In this document: positions 14,539-21,416 of the stretch, in pieces | How the letters are laid out: each line of letters begins with the position of its first letter | Position numbering within the stretch: the first letter of the stretch is position 1 | Assembly (NCBI GenBank): GCA_011390465.1 | Contig: JAABSH010000038.1 | Span: 1 to 35,963 of the forward strand | DNA from: Desulfobacteraceae bacterium | GTDB lineage: Bacteria; Desulfobacterota; Desulfobacteria; Desulfobacterales; Desulfosalsimonadaceae | DNA: 35,963 nucleotides | Reading direction: 5' to 3' | The notes under the pieces: model-generated | What the model was told of the DNA's origin: nothing | The model's input: only the letters and a program-made list of their open reading frames with translations | Database searches by the model: none | Translations under genes and position numbers: made by a program

Positions 14539-15183
14539 TCAGGCATTCGGGCAGGTCCCGGATTTATTGCCATGGCCGGATCCGTCTTTGGGGCCATTGC
14601 CCCCGTTTCCCGTGCCATCACCCGGGCCGTGGCCGCCGTTGCCATGACCGCCTTTTGCCAGCAGCATGGAGGACTGATCAATGGCTGAAAGCCTGCAATC
14701 GCCGGTTCTATTGCCCTTGCCGTTGCCGCCGCCGTTGCCGTTGCCGTTTTTCTTCCCTTTTTGACCTCTCCACAATGGCGCGCTGGTTTCGGGATCGCGC
14801 AGAACAAGTTCTTCATCGCCGATCGTCACGCTTGCGGCAATAATTTTAAAGGTGCCGTCGGACAGGGCAATTTCGTACCCCTTGACAATAATTGCTTCTC
14901 CGACTTCCGGTCTGTCAACGCCCGCGGCTTCCCAGAAGGAAACCGGGCCAATGCCGTAAACAGTTACGATTTCAGTACCGTTGTCAATGCCGAGTCCACT
15001 GCCCGGGGTGCCGATGACCGTCACAATGCCGGAGACTTCCACCGCTACGCCATCAGAGATGGTGTAAAGGGGGCCGGTGCCGTCACCAGGACCATTTCCG
15101 TTGCCTGCAAAGGCGGCGGGGGTTGTAGCAAAAAGACACAATGCGGTTAATGCGGCGATTACCATGGGGATTGTTTTTTTCAT
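14539..15183 (-). CDS. Secreted Gly/Asn-rich protein with a small beta (OB-like) domain
   Basis: 214-aa exported protein of unknown function. Sec signal peptide MKKTIPMVIAALTALCLFAT..AFA (1-26). A mature start GNGNGPGDGTG is followed by a compact beta-rich domain (about 38-135) with VEVSGIVTVIG, VTVYGIGPVSFWEAAGVDRP and VGEAIIVKGYEI, then low-complexity GNGNGGGNGKGN and a C-terminal GHGPGDGTGNGG repeat of the N-terminal motif. One Cys pair (DCRLS, TCPNA). The start at 15183 has AGGAG and begins the signal peptide; the frame extends 25 codons upstream without homology. An ECF-type promoter motif identical to that of the sigma operon lies upstream. I recall similar proteins in Desulfobacterales but know no function. 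Confidence 0.8.
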   Translation of the reverse strand: MKKTIPMVIAALTALCLFATTPAAFAGNGNGPGDGTGPLYTISDGVAVEVSGIVTVIGTPGSGLGIDNGTEIVTVYGIGPVSFWEAAGVDRPEVGEAIIVKGYEIALSDGTFKIIAASVTIGDEELVLRDPETSAPLWRGQKGKKNGNGNGGGNGKGNRTGDCRLSAIDQSSMLLAKGGHGNGGHGPGDGTGNGGNGPKDGSGHGNKSGTCPNA

Positions 15184-15268
15184 TTTCTTTTTTCTCCTTT
15201 TTTTGTTCTGAGTTGAAATGGTTGGTTTTTTGAACATGATCAATGCATGTTTGTGCATGGTTGATAAG

Positions 15269-15297
15269 TTAAACCCGGGAAAGGGGAAAAAGTTTCA
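15269..15297 (-). promoter_or_regulatory. ECF-type promoter motif upstream of the secreted protein gene
   Basis: On the minus strand TGAAACTTTTT (15297-15287), ten bases, then GGGTTTAA (15276-15269). The same two blocks at the same spacing precede the ECF sigma gene (16856-16884). GAAAC with a GTTTA -10 about 17 bases later is ECF-like architecture. It lies about 86 bp before the ATG. Confidence 0.65.
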
Positions 15298-15306
15298 CAT
15301 TATTTT

Positions 15307-15452
15307 GACGGCTTCGTAAAAAGTTCAAATTCTTTGTTGCGCTGCATCCCCAGCTGCTTCAACGTACGCCCAGTGCGCCTCATTGCCGGGGATTTGCGCG
15401 CCGCGAATTTGAACCTTTTTCTTTGCCGTCTGAATTCGGCTTTTTACGAAAC
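15307..15452. repeat. Imperfect palindromic interspersed repeat, copy 1
   Basis: GACGGCTTCGTAAAAAGTTC ... TTTGAACCTTTTTCTTTGCC GTC forms long imperfect arms around TTGTTGCGCTGCATCCC and GGGGATTTGCGCGCC, with a central ACGTACGCCCAGTGCGC region. An outer ggctttttacgaa pairs with the left end as well. A diverged copy is at 24877-25001 and a broken one near 35460. Confidence 0.8.
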
Positions 15453-15479
15453 AATTATTCCTGGAAAAAAAAAGCCGGC

Positions 15480-15509
15480 TTGACCTGAATTCAGATGCTA
15501 AGGTAATAT
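15480..15509 (+). promoter_or_regulatory. Putative sigma-70 promoter of the outer-membrane protein gene
   Basis: TTGACC (15480-15485), 18 bases, TAATAT (15504-15509), about 49 bp before the GTG start. It lies just outside the palindromic repeat. Confidence 0.4.
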
Positions 15510-15557
15510 GAATTTAATTTACTGATTTTTTTATTAGATAAAGAAAAACGGATAATA

Positions 15558-16826
15558 GTGGTGACGCAAATAATCCGGCGATTTTTTTTAACAGCAGTTT
15601 TTTTTGCCGTGTGTTTTGCGGCAGATGACGGATACGCTGTTGAATACAGGTGGGGCGCTGAAATTTTTGAAGGGCTGTTCCGGGAGGATAATTTTACCGA
15701 TACCTCCACCGCAACGGTTGATTATGATGAAACCTATAATATTGTAGGGGTTTATCCGGATCTTTACCTGGGGTTCAGCGATCATTTCAAGGCATTTGCG
15801 CTGGCCGAGGTGGAATGGTTTTATTCATGGGATACTGACAATACGGCTGATGAAAGTGATGTGGATGCCACCCTGGCAGATATTTTCGTCAATTTCAGCG
15901 CTGCCGGTGCCTCCTTTGATGCCGGTCTTCAGCCTTTTGATATTGGCGGGGGCATGGTTTTTTACGGTGATGAACCGGGAATTTCGATTCAGTATGACGA
16001 AAGCCGGCGGTTTTATTTAAAAGGAAACGGGTTCCGGGTTTTTGATCATTCTTCCATGGCAACCTTTGTGATGGGATACCGGCCGGGTTTTCTGGAATCC
16101 GTTGAACTTATCGGCGCGTGGTATCGTGACGCAGATGACGCGATTGCGGAATTATATCAACCATTTTATGGGGATACGGTTGTGACCGGCAAAGGCCGGT
16201 TGTTTTATGGGGGATTGCAGGCGGCTTTTTTTATTGGCGATTTTTATGTTTCCGGGTTGGCGATGCAGCAGTTCGGCACTGTTGAATTGGATGACGGCGC
16301 AGAACGCCTGGATTTTTCTGTATCGGCCTATCTCATGGATCTGGAAGTAAGTTACAATATTTCCGGACAATTGACGATGAGCGGATTTTTTTTCGCTGCC
16401 AGCGGCGACAATCACCCCACATCGGGAAACCTGCATGGGTTTATGTCGCCCAAGCCGTTTAATCCAACAACATCGATTTTTTTCAATGGCGGTTTTGAAC
16501 GCTATGATGTTGAGGAGGCCGTGGTGTTGGGCGGCGTCACCTGGGACGGTGTGGCAGCGCCGGGGATCAGATTTGAATATCAGCCGAATAACAGGGTCTC
16601 AGCGGAACTGGTCACTGCCGCGCTGTTTCCCGAGGATGGGCTGTTTGATACAGGAGCGTGGTATGGGGGAGAGACGGATATCCGGGTGTCATATGAATTT
16701 TACCAGAACCGTCAATTGTTTTTTGAGGCCGGGTATCTGTACCAGGGCGATTATTTTGAAAAAACCTATGGATATCAACCGGATAATGCCACCCGGCTGG
16801 CCGGGGGCCTGAGTTTTGTGTTTTGA
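15558..16826 (+). CDS. Outer-membrane beta-barrel protein (porin-like)
   Basis: 422 aa with a signal peptide (about 1-27: RRFFLTAVFFAVCFA..GYA). The mature part is rich in alternating aromatic/polar strands with Asp-rich turns (e.g. FKAFALAEVEWFYSWDTD, SFDAGLQPFDIGGGMVFYGD, AEPGIRFEYQPNNRVSAEL-like strands) and ends in LAGGLSFVF, the terminal Phe typical of outer-membrane barrels. It loosely resembles alginate-export/porin-type barrels, but I cannot assign a substrate. GTG start; only GGA six bases upstream, so the start is moderately sure. It lies between two genes that carry the ECF motif, but has its own sigma-70-like promoter. ECF control would be through read-through only. Confidence 0.75.
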   Translation: MVTQIIRRFFLTAVFFAVCFAADDGYAVEYRWGAEIFEGLFREDNFTDTSTATVDYDETYNIVGVYPDLYLGFSDHFKAFALAEVEWFYSWDTDNTADESDVDATLADIFVNFSAAGASFDAGLQPFDIGGGMVFYGDEPGISIQYDESRRFYLKGNGFRVFDHSSMATFVMGYRPGFLESVELIGAWYRDADDAIAELYQPFYGDTVVTGKGRLFYGGLQAAFFIGDFYVSGLAMQQFGTVELDDGAERLDFSVSAYLMDLEVSYNISGQLTMSGFFFAASGDNHPTSGNLHGFMSPKPFNPTTSIFFNGGFERYDVEEAVVLGGVTWDGVAAPGIRFEYQPNNRVSAELVTAALFPEDGLFDTGAWYGGETDIRVSYEFYQNRQLFFEAGYLYQGDYFEKTYGYQPDNATRLAGGLSFVF

Positions 16827-16855
16827 TGCCAGGGGTGCTGTTTTACGGAAAAATT

Positions 16856-16884
16856 TGAAACTTTTTTTGTTTTGATGGGTTTAA
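16856..16884 (+). promoter_or_regulatory. ECF-type promoter motif upstream of the sigma operon
   Basis: TGAAACTTTTT (16856-16866), ten bases, GGGTTTAA (16877-16884). All 19 block positions equal those at 15297-15269, with identical spacing. It lies about 154 bp before the sigma start and suggests autoregulation. Confidence 0.65.
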
Positions 16885-17037
16885 TTGACATATCAGGGGA
16901 TTATTTTCCAGCTCAGCAAAACAACAGCGGATTTGTGAGGACGGAAGTTTTGAAATGGACGGGATACGGCGGACTGGTGATGGCGGGTATTGAGGCTGAC
17001 GGAATAGGGTTTGGCGGGCGCCAGGGGAAAGATTAAG

Positions 17038-17697
17038 ATGCCGCCGAAAACAGATACGCCGGAAACCGGTCCGTATGAAACAGACCCGTATCAAATAGAC
17101 CCGGATGTGCAGCTCATGCTGCGGTTTCAGCAAGGGGATGAAGACGGATTTCTGAAATTGTTTTCAAAATATCAGACCCGGATCATTTATTTCTGCTTTC
17201 TGTTCTGTGGCGACCAGACCCTGGCTGAAGATCTGGCCCAGGATGTTTTTTTGCGGGTGTATCAGGGGGCACGCGGGTATCGGCCGAAAGCAAAGTTTGT
17301 CACCTGGCTTTATCGAATTGCGGTGAATGTGTGCCTGAATGACGCCAGAAAGCAGAAAAAAGCCTGGCTGTTCCGGTCACTGGATCGAACGAATGGGGCG
17401 GATCGCATGGCCCGGCCCGGTGCGGCGGCCGACCCGGACGGCCGGGTGCCGGAATATGCGGATGAAAGTAATGTGTCCGCAGAAGATAGAATGGCCCTGC
17501 GCGAGCGGGATGAAAAAATAAAATCCGCATTGAAAAAATTGCCCGGCGAGCAGCGGGCCGCCGTGCTGCTGCGGATTTATGATGATTTTTCTTACAGGGA
17601 AATCGCCGATCAGATGGCAGTATCCGAAGGCAAGGTCAAAACACTGATTTTCCGGGGCCGGCAGCAGATGAAAGAAATGCTTAGGGATTGTCTGTAA
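17038..17697 (+). CDS. ECF sigma factor (RpoE-like, sigma-70 regions 2 and 4)
   Basis: 219 aa. Region 2 (about 24-95): DEDGFLKLFSKYQTRIIYF, AEDLAQDVFLRVYQGARGYR and FVTWLYRIAVNVCLNDARK. A longer than usual linker (about 96-150, rich in Gly/Pro/Asp) leads to region 4 (about 162-212): LPGEQRAAVLLRIYDDFSYR, EIADQMAVSEGKVKTLIFRG. Directs RNA polymerase to a specific promoter class. The ATG at 17038 has AGGGGAAAG upstream; a TTG nine codons earlier is less likely. The operon continues with a zinc anti-sigma 15 bp downstream. The motif at 16856 suggests it transcribes its own operon. Confidence 0.92.
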   Translation: MPPKTDTPETGPYETDPYQIDPDVQLMLRFQQGDEDGFLKLFSKYQTRIIYFCFLFCGDQTLAEDLAQDVFLRVYQGARGYRPKAKFVTWLYRIAVNVCLNDARKQKKAWLFRSLDRTNGADRMARPGAAADPDGRVPEYADESNVSAEDRMALRERDEKIKSALKKLPGEQRAAVLLRIYDDFSYREIADQMAVSEGKVKTLIFRGRQQMKEMLRDCL

Positions 17698-17712
17698 AAG
17701 GAGTGGGGGAAA

Positions 17713-18213
17713 ATGGCTGAAAAAGAGAAAAATTCCTGCATAGTGAAAGAGAAGATAGCCGGTTTTATCGACGGAGAACTCTCTTTTGAAGAAAGGGATT
17801 TTGTGGCCCGGCATCTGGAAACCTGTGACGGGTGCCGCAAAGAGCATGAGGCGCTGATATCTCTGGACAGTCTGCTCAAGGCGTCTTTGCCTGTGACGCC
17901 GTCAAAGGAGTTTAACCGGAATTTTTGGAAAAAAGTGGATGCTGCCGGAAAAACAAAGGCGCGCCGGGCGATTTTTCCGGATTTTTTTCGGAAAACGCGG
18001 CCTGCATGGGCCGCAGCGTTATCTCTTGCGGTGGTTGCTGCGGGGTCTTTGATTTTTTATCAGGCTGGTTTTAATTTTTCCATCCCCCAGGCTCCTATGC
18101 AAAATGAGATGCCGTTTGTGGAAAATATTCATTTATACCGGGATTTTGAGGTTATCGCCAATCTGGAGCTTCTGGAGCACTGGGAAGAAATCGTTCAATT
18201 GGAAGAAATATAG
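17713..18213 (+). CDS. Zinc-finger (ZAS/zf-HC2) anti-sigma factor, single TM
   Basis: 166-aa inner-membrane regulator. Seen: cytoplasmic zf-HC2 motif with His34, Cys38 and Cys41 in HLETCDGC, preceded by IDGELSFEERDF; one TM helix at about 98-117 (WAAALSLAVVAAGSLIFYQ); a short periplasmic tail rich in acidic/Leu residues (NLELLEHWEEIVQLEEI). It is expected to hold the upstream sigma factor inactive until a signal is received. AAGGAG lies before ATG. Its stop is two bases before the start of the next gene, implying translational coupling. Confidence 0.88.
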   Translation: MAEKEKNSCIVKEKIAGFIDGELSFEERDFVARHLETCDGCRKEHEALISLDSLLKASLPVTPSKEFNRNFWKKVDAAGKTKARRAIFPDFFRKTRPAWAAALSLAVVAAGSLIFYQAGFNFSIPQAPMQNEMPFVENIHLYRDFEVIANLELLEHWEEIVQLEEI

Positions 18214-18215
18214 CC

Positions 18216-18461
18216 TTGCGAAAATTTATTATCATAGGGATTTTTCTGGCGCTGTGCGCCGTGTCGCTGCCTGCTGCGGGAAGTGAAAAGAATCAGGAAA
18301 AGCCGGATAAAACTGAAGCCAATCCAGGGCCTGCGCCAACAGACAATGAAATTATCAAAATGTCAGAGATGTTGGAAATGATGGAAATATTAAGGGAAAT
18401 GGAGATGTTAAAGGATTATCATCTTATTTCCGGGGAAGATACCCATGAAAAAGAAAATTAG
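18216..18461 (+). CDS. Small exported Met-rich protein
   Basis: 81 aa, unrecognised family. TTG start at position 18216 with GGAAGAA upstream. Signal peptide RKFIIIGIFLALCAVSLPAAG (2-22). The mature chain has a Pro/Asp linker and then an amphipathic helix with six Met in 19 residues (KMSEMLEMMEILREMEMLK). Periplasmic location is expected. It overlaps the DUF3106 gene by 17 bp. Such Met-rich helices can bind soft metals, so a sensor or co-regulator of the anti-sigma factor is conceivable, but this is inference. Confidence 0.7.
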   Translation: MRKFIIIGIFLALCAVSLPAAGSEKNQEKPDKTEANPGPAPTDNEIIKMSEMLEMMEILREMEMLKDYHLISGEDTHEKEN

Positions 18462-18996
18462 TATTTTTACTTTAGTGATCTTGATACTTTTTACAGGGAC
18501 GGCTTTTTCAGCGGATTCAGACGATGCTGCTGCTTCAGCCCAATGGGATGGGCTTTCCGCGGATGAACAGGCCCGGATGCGGGAACGGTTTAAGACGTAT
18601 AACGCGCTATCAGGTGCTGAAAAAGAGCAGCTCCAAAAAAATTATCAATTATTTAAAAGTCTGACCAAAGACGAACAGCAACGGATAAAAGAAAATTTTG
18701 AGCGGTTCCGGCGGCTGCCCCAATCCGAGCAGCAGGCAGTCCGTCACCGGTTTGAGCGGTGGCAGAAACTGCCCTTGTCGGAAAAAAATCAAATGCGGCA
18801 GCGGTATCAGAGGTTTCAGGAAATGCCCGGACCCCAAAAACAGAAAATGATGCAGCAGTATCAGCGGTGGCAGGGTCTTTCCCCGGCGCAACGGGGCGCC
18901 ATCATGGAAAACCGGCGGGGAGCAGGCGCACCCGGGGGCAGTGGCGGCGGTGCCGGGGGCGTGAACGGTCCTGGCGGCGGCCGGGGCGGAAGATAA
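18445..18996 (+). CDS. DUF3106 protein with six 18-residue helical repeats
   Basis: 183-aa exported protein. Signal peptide MKKKISIFTLVILILFTGTA..FSA (1-23). Residues 37-144 consist of six consecutive repeats of exactly 18 residues, pattern L-S/P-x-x-E-x-x-x-M/I-x-x-R/N-F/Y-x-x-F/W-x-x (e.g. LTKDEQQRIKENFERFRR, LPQSEQQAVRHRFERWQK), matching DUF3106. The C-terminus is Gly-rich and disordered (GGSGGGAGGVNGPGGGRGGR). Last gene of the ECF operon; only four bases separate its stop from that of convergent speB. A periplasmic chaperone- or sensor-like role, similar to Spy/ZraP helices, is speculation. Confidence 0.85.
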   Translation: MKKKISIFTLVILILFTGTAFSADSDDAAASAQWDGLSADEQARMRERFKTYNALSGAEKEQLQKNYQLFKSLTKDEQQRIKENFERFRRLPQSEQQAVRHRFERWQKLPLSEKNQMRQRYQRFQEMPGPQKQKMMQQYQRWQGLSPAQRGAIMENRRGAGAPGGSGGGAGGVNGPGGGRGGR

Positions 18997-19000
18997 GGAT

Positions 19001-19879
19001 TCAAGTGTTTTCCAGTTTACGGGTGATAAGCCCCATAAGATTATAAATGAACCGGGCCATGGTGAAGTCCGGCGCGTGAAGCGCGGCAATGGGGGCCAGT
19101 TCCACCACATCAAATCCAATAATCTGCCGGGTTTCAATAATTGATTCAAGGAGTTGAAAACTCTGGTACCAGGTGAGCCCACCGGGTTCCGGCGTACCCG
19201 TGGCTGGCATTATGGACGGGTCAAGGACGTCTACGTCAAAAGTGATGTAAACATTTTCCGGAAAATCCGCCGGGAGTATTTGCAGCGGGATTTCAGTCCC
19301 ATGAAGGGTTGCCGCATCCAGGTGCGGAATTTTTTTCTCCCCCCTGAGCTGGTACTCCTCGTAGGAAAGGCTGCGCACGCCGATCTGGAAAAAGGGAATT
19401 TTCAGATCCATGGCCCGGCGCATGACGCAGGCATGGCTGTCTGGCGTGCCCTCATAGGTGGCGCGCAAATCCGCGTGGGCGTCAAACTGGATGATGCCGA
19501 CATTTTTGATTTTTTCTTTTATTGCGCGAAACGCCCCCACGCTGACCGTGTGCTCCCCGCCCAGGAGCACGGGGATTTTTTCAAGGGTTAACGCTGAAGC
19601 TACGGCGGCTTTTATTCTTTCCAGCACCGCGTCCGGTTTTCCGTCGCAGTCAATGGCCGGGTGGGTATAAATGCCGTGTTCCGCCGGAATGCTTGCCCCG
19701 TCAAAGAGCTCCAGTTGCTGAGAGCTTTCCAGGATCGCCGCTGGTCCCCCGGCTGTGCCGGTGCCATAGGACACGCTTTTTTCATAGGGTGCCGGGATGA
19801 TGTGAAACAGGGCCTCCTGCGGGGTTGGCTGGGGAATTTCCGATGCCAGAAAATGGGGTGACACTTGTTTTTCGTTCAA
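19001..19879 (-). CDS. speB: Agmatinase (ureohydrolase)
   Basis: 292-aa Mn-dependent hydrolase that converts agmatine to putrescine and urea. Seen: GGEHT (107-111), FDAHADLR and FDVDVLDPS, which supply the binuclear Mn ligands, SYGTGTAGGP near the N-terminus and TGTPEPGGLT, the substrate loop. TTG start with GGAGG six bases upstream. It closes the polyamine cluster with nspC, carboxynorspermidine synthase and speA, all on this strand, so agmatine from SpeA is the clear substrate. N-carbamoylputrescine or arginase activity is less likely in this context. Confidence 0.9.
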   Translation of the reverse strand: MNEKQVSPHFLASEIPQPTPQEALFHIIPAPYEKSVSYGTGTAGGPAAILESSQQLELFDGASIPAEHGIYTHPAIDCDGKPDAVLERIKAAVASALTLEKIPVLLGGEHTVSVGAFRAIKEKIKNVGIIQFDAHADLRATYEGTPDSHACVMRRAMDLKIPFFQIGVRSLSYEEYQLRGEKKIPHLDAATLHGTEIPLQILPADFPENVYITFDVDVLDPSIMPATGTPEPGGLTWYQSFQLLESIIETRQIIGFDVVELAPIAALHAPDFTMARFIYNLMGLITRKLENT

Positions 19880-19953
19880 GTCTGCCTCCGTTTAATTTTG
19901 TCTGGAAAGTGCCGAATGCATAAACTCCAGGTGTCAGTGTTCGGGTCTCAGCA

Positions 19954-20098
19954 ACTTGCAACCCAATGTCATTAACTTAAGAGGTTTCAATGTAGGGGAG
20001 GGGTTTACCCCCTCCCGCGAAAAAGTCGACCCATGTCGGGAGGGGATAAACCCCTCCCCTACGCATATAGCCTAAGTTAATGACATTGACCTGCAACC
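19954..20098. mobile_element. 125-bp palindromic MITE, copy 1, with imperfect 10-bp target duplication
   Basis: The element spans 19964-20088: 16-bp perfect terminal inverted repeats (CAATGTCATTAACTTA / TAAGTTAATGACATTG), inner arms GTAGGGGAGGGGTTTACCCC and GGGGATAAACCCCTCCCCTA. It is flanked by ACTTGCAACC (19954-19963) and ACCTGCAACC (20089-20098), 9 of 10 identical. No ORF inside. A nearly identical copy is at 25099-25223. Confidence 0.85.
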
Positions 20099-20107
20099 TG
20101 AACCCCC

Positions 20108-21256
20108 CTACGACAGCCGGCCCTTAAAATCCGCGTAGCCAAATTCCCGGATAATGGAAAAGTTATCTGTTTCCGGTTTGTAAATGGCAATGGACGGGAG
20201 CTGGATGCCGTTGAATGTGTTGGTTTTGACCATGGAATAATGGGCCATATCACAGAATACCAGCTTGTCGCCGGGGGCAAGGGGCCGGTCAAAGGCATAA
20301 TCCCCGATAACATCCCCGGCCAGGCAGGACAGGCCGGCCAGGCGGTAGGTATGGGGTTTTTCGCCGGGTTGTCCCGCGCCGATAATTTCCGGCCGATAAG
20401 GCATTTCCAGGACATCCGGCATGTGGGTGGCCGCGGATGTGTCCAGAATCGCGATATCCATTTCATTGTGCACAATGTCCAGCACGGTCGCCACCAGATA
20501 TCCGGCGTTAAGTGCCACGGCCTCCCCGGGTTCCAGATAGACCTCTTTGTCGTATTTTGATTTAAAATCCGAAACCAGCCGGCACAAGCGGTCCACATCA
20601 TAATCCGGCCGGGTGATGTGGTGGCCCCCGCCGAAATTGATCCACTGCATTTGGGGGATCAATTCCTTAAACTGGTCTTCGAATGTTGCCAGGGTTCGTT
20701 CCAGGGCATCACTGTTTTTTTCGCACAGGGTATGAAAATGGAGCCCGGAAATCCCCGCAAGGGACCGGCCCGCGAATTGGTTTTTCAAAACCCCCAGCCG
20801 GGAGCACGGGGCGCAGGGGTCGTAAATGGGGATTTCGACTTCGGAATGGGCCGGATTCACCCGGATGCCGCAGGAAATCAGCCGGTTTGATTTCTGCACC
20901 ATGGGCCGGAAACGCTCCCACTGGGTGAAGGAATTAAACACAATATGATCGGATACGGCCAGAATCTGCCGCATGTCATTGTCGCTGTAGGCTGCGGCAA
21001 AGGTGTGCACTTCGCCCCCGAATTCTTCCCGGCCAAGGCGCGCCTCATGGGGAGAGCTGGCGCAGACCCCAAACAGGGTTTTGCGGATCAGGGGAAACAC
21101 CGAAAACATGGAAAATCCCTTGAGGGCCAGAAGGATCTTGCATCCGGTACGGTCCTGAACCGATGCCAAAATGGCTAAATTGCGTTTCAGCGCCGCCTCA
21201 TCCAGCACAAAACAGGGGGTGTCAAGATTCAGGTTTAAAAAATTAGTTGGTTTCAT
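20108..21256 (-). CDS. nspC: Carboxynorspermidine/carboxyspermidine decarboxylase
   Basis: 382-aa PLP enzyme of the alanine-racemase/ornithine-decarboxylase fold that decarboxylates carboxyspermidine (or carboxynorspermidine) to spermidine (norspermidine). Seen: PLP Lys46 in LLALKGFSMFSVFP, ISGLHFHTLCE, the Gly-rich phosphate loop WINFGGGHHITRPDYD, the ordered C-terminal active-site part GLSCLAGDVIGDY and YSMVKTNTFNG. No Shine-Dalgarno is visible before the ATG, and a CGCAGAG-type repeat begins 18 bp upstream. Next gene upstream is the matching synthase/dehydrogenase. Confidence 0.92.
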   Translation of the reverse strand: MKPTNFLNLNLDTPCFVLDEAALKRNLAILASVQDRTGCKILLALKGFSMFSVFPLIRKTLFGVCASSPHEARLGREEFGGEVHTFAAAYSDNDMRQILAVSDHIVFNSFTQWERFRPMVQKSNRLISCGIRVNPAHSEVEIPIYDPCAPCSRLGVLKNQFAGRSLAGISGLHFHTLCEKNSDALERTLATFEDQFKELIPQMQWINFGGGHHITRPDYDVDRLCRLVSDFKSKYDKEVYLEPGEAVALNAGYLVATVLDIVHNEMDIAILDTSAATHMPDVLEMPYRPEIIGAGQPGEKPHTYRLAGLSCLAGDVIGDYAFDRPLAPGDKLVFCDMAHYSMVKTNTFNGIQLPSIAIYKPETDNFSIIREFGYADFKGRLS

Positions 21257-21273
21257 TTATGATGCAACTAATC

Positions 21274-21332
21274 TCGCGCAGAGTCGCAGAGCTCGCAGAG
21301 AAAAAAATCTCAGCGCCTCAGCGCCTCCGCGG
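21274..21332. repeat. CGCAGAG-type inverted repeat
   Basis: CGCGCAGAGTCGCAGAGCTC GCAGAG, seven A, then TCTCAGCGCCTCAGCGCCTC CGCG. Tandem CGCAGAG units face their complements, making a hairpin. Similar repeats are widespread in Desulfobacterota genomes. It lies in the nspC/carboxynorspermidine synthase gap. Confidence 0.7.
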
Positions 21333-21416
21333 GATAAAAAATATTATGAACAGGAATTTCTTATTGGTTCATACAGCGACAAAAATGTCGTCAATCGCTT
21401 TTAGGGAAGTTATCTT

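Noticed and set aside
21274-21332. Short CRISPR-like tandem (CGCAGAG units)
   Set aside because: Units are 7-8 bp with no spacers and face their own complement, so this is an inverted repeat, not an array.
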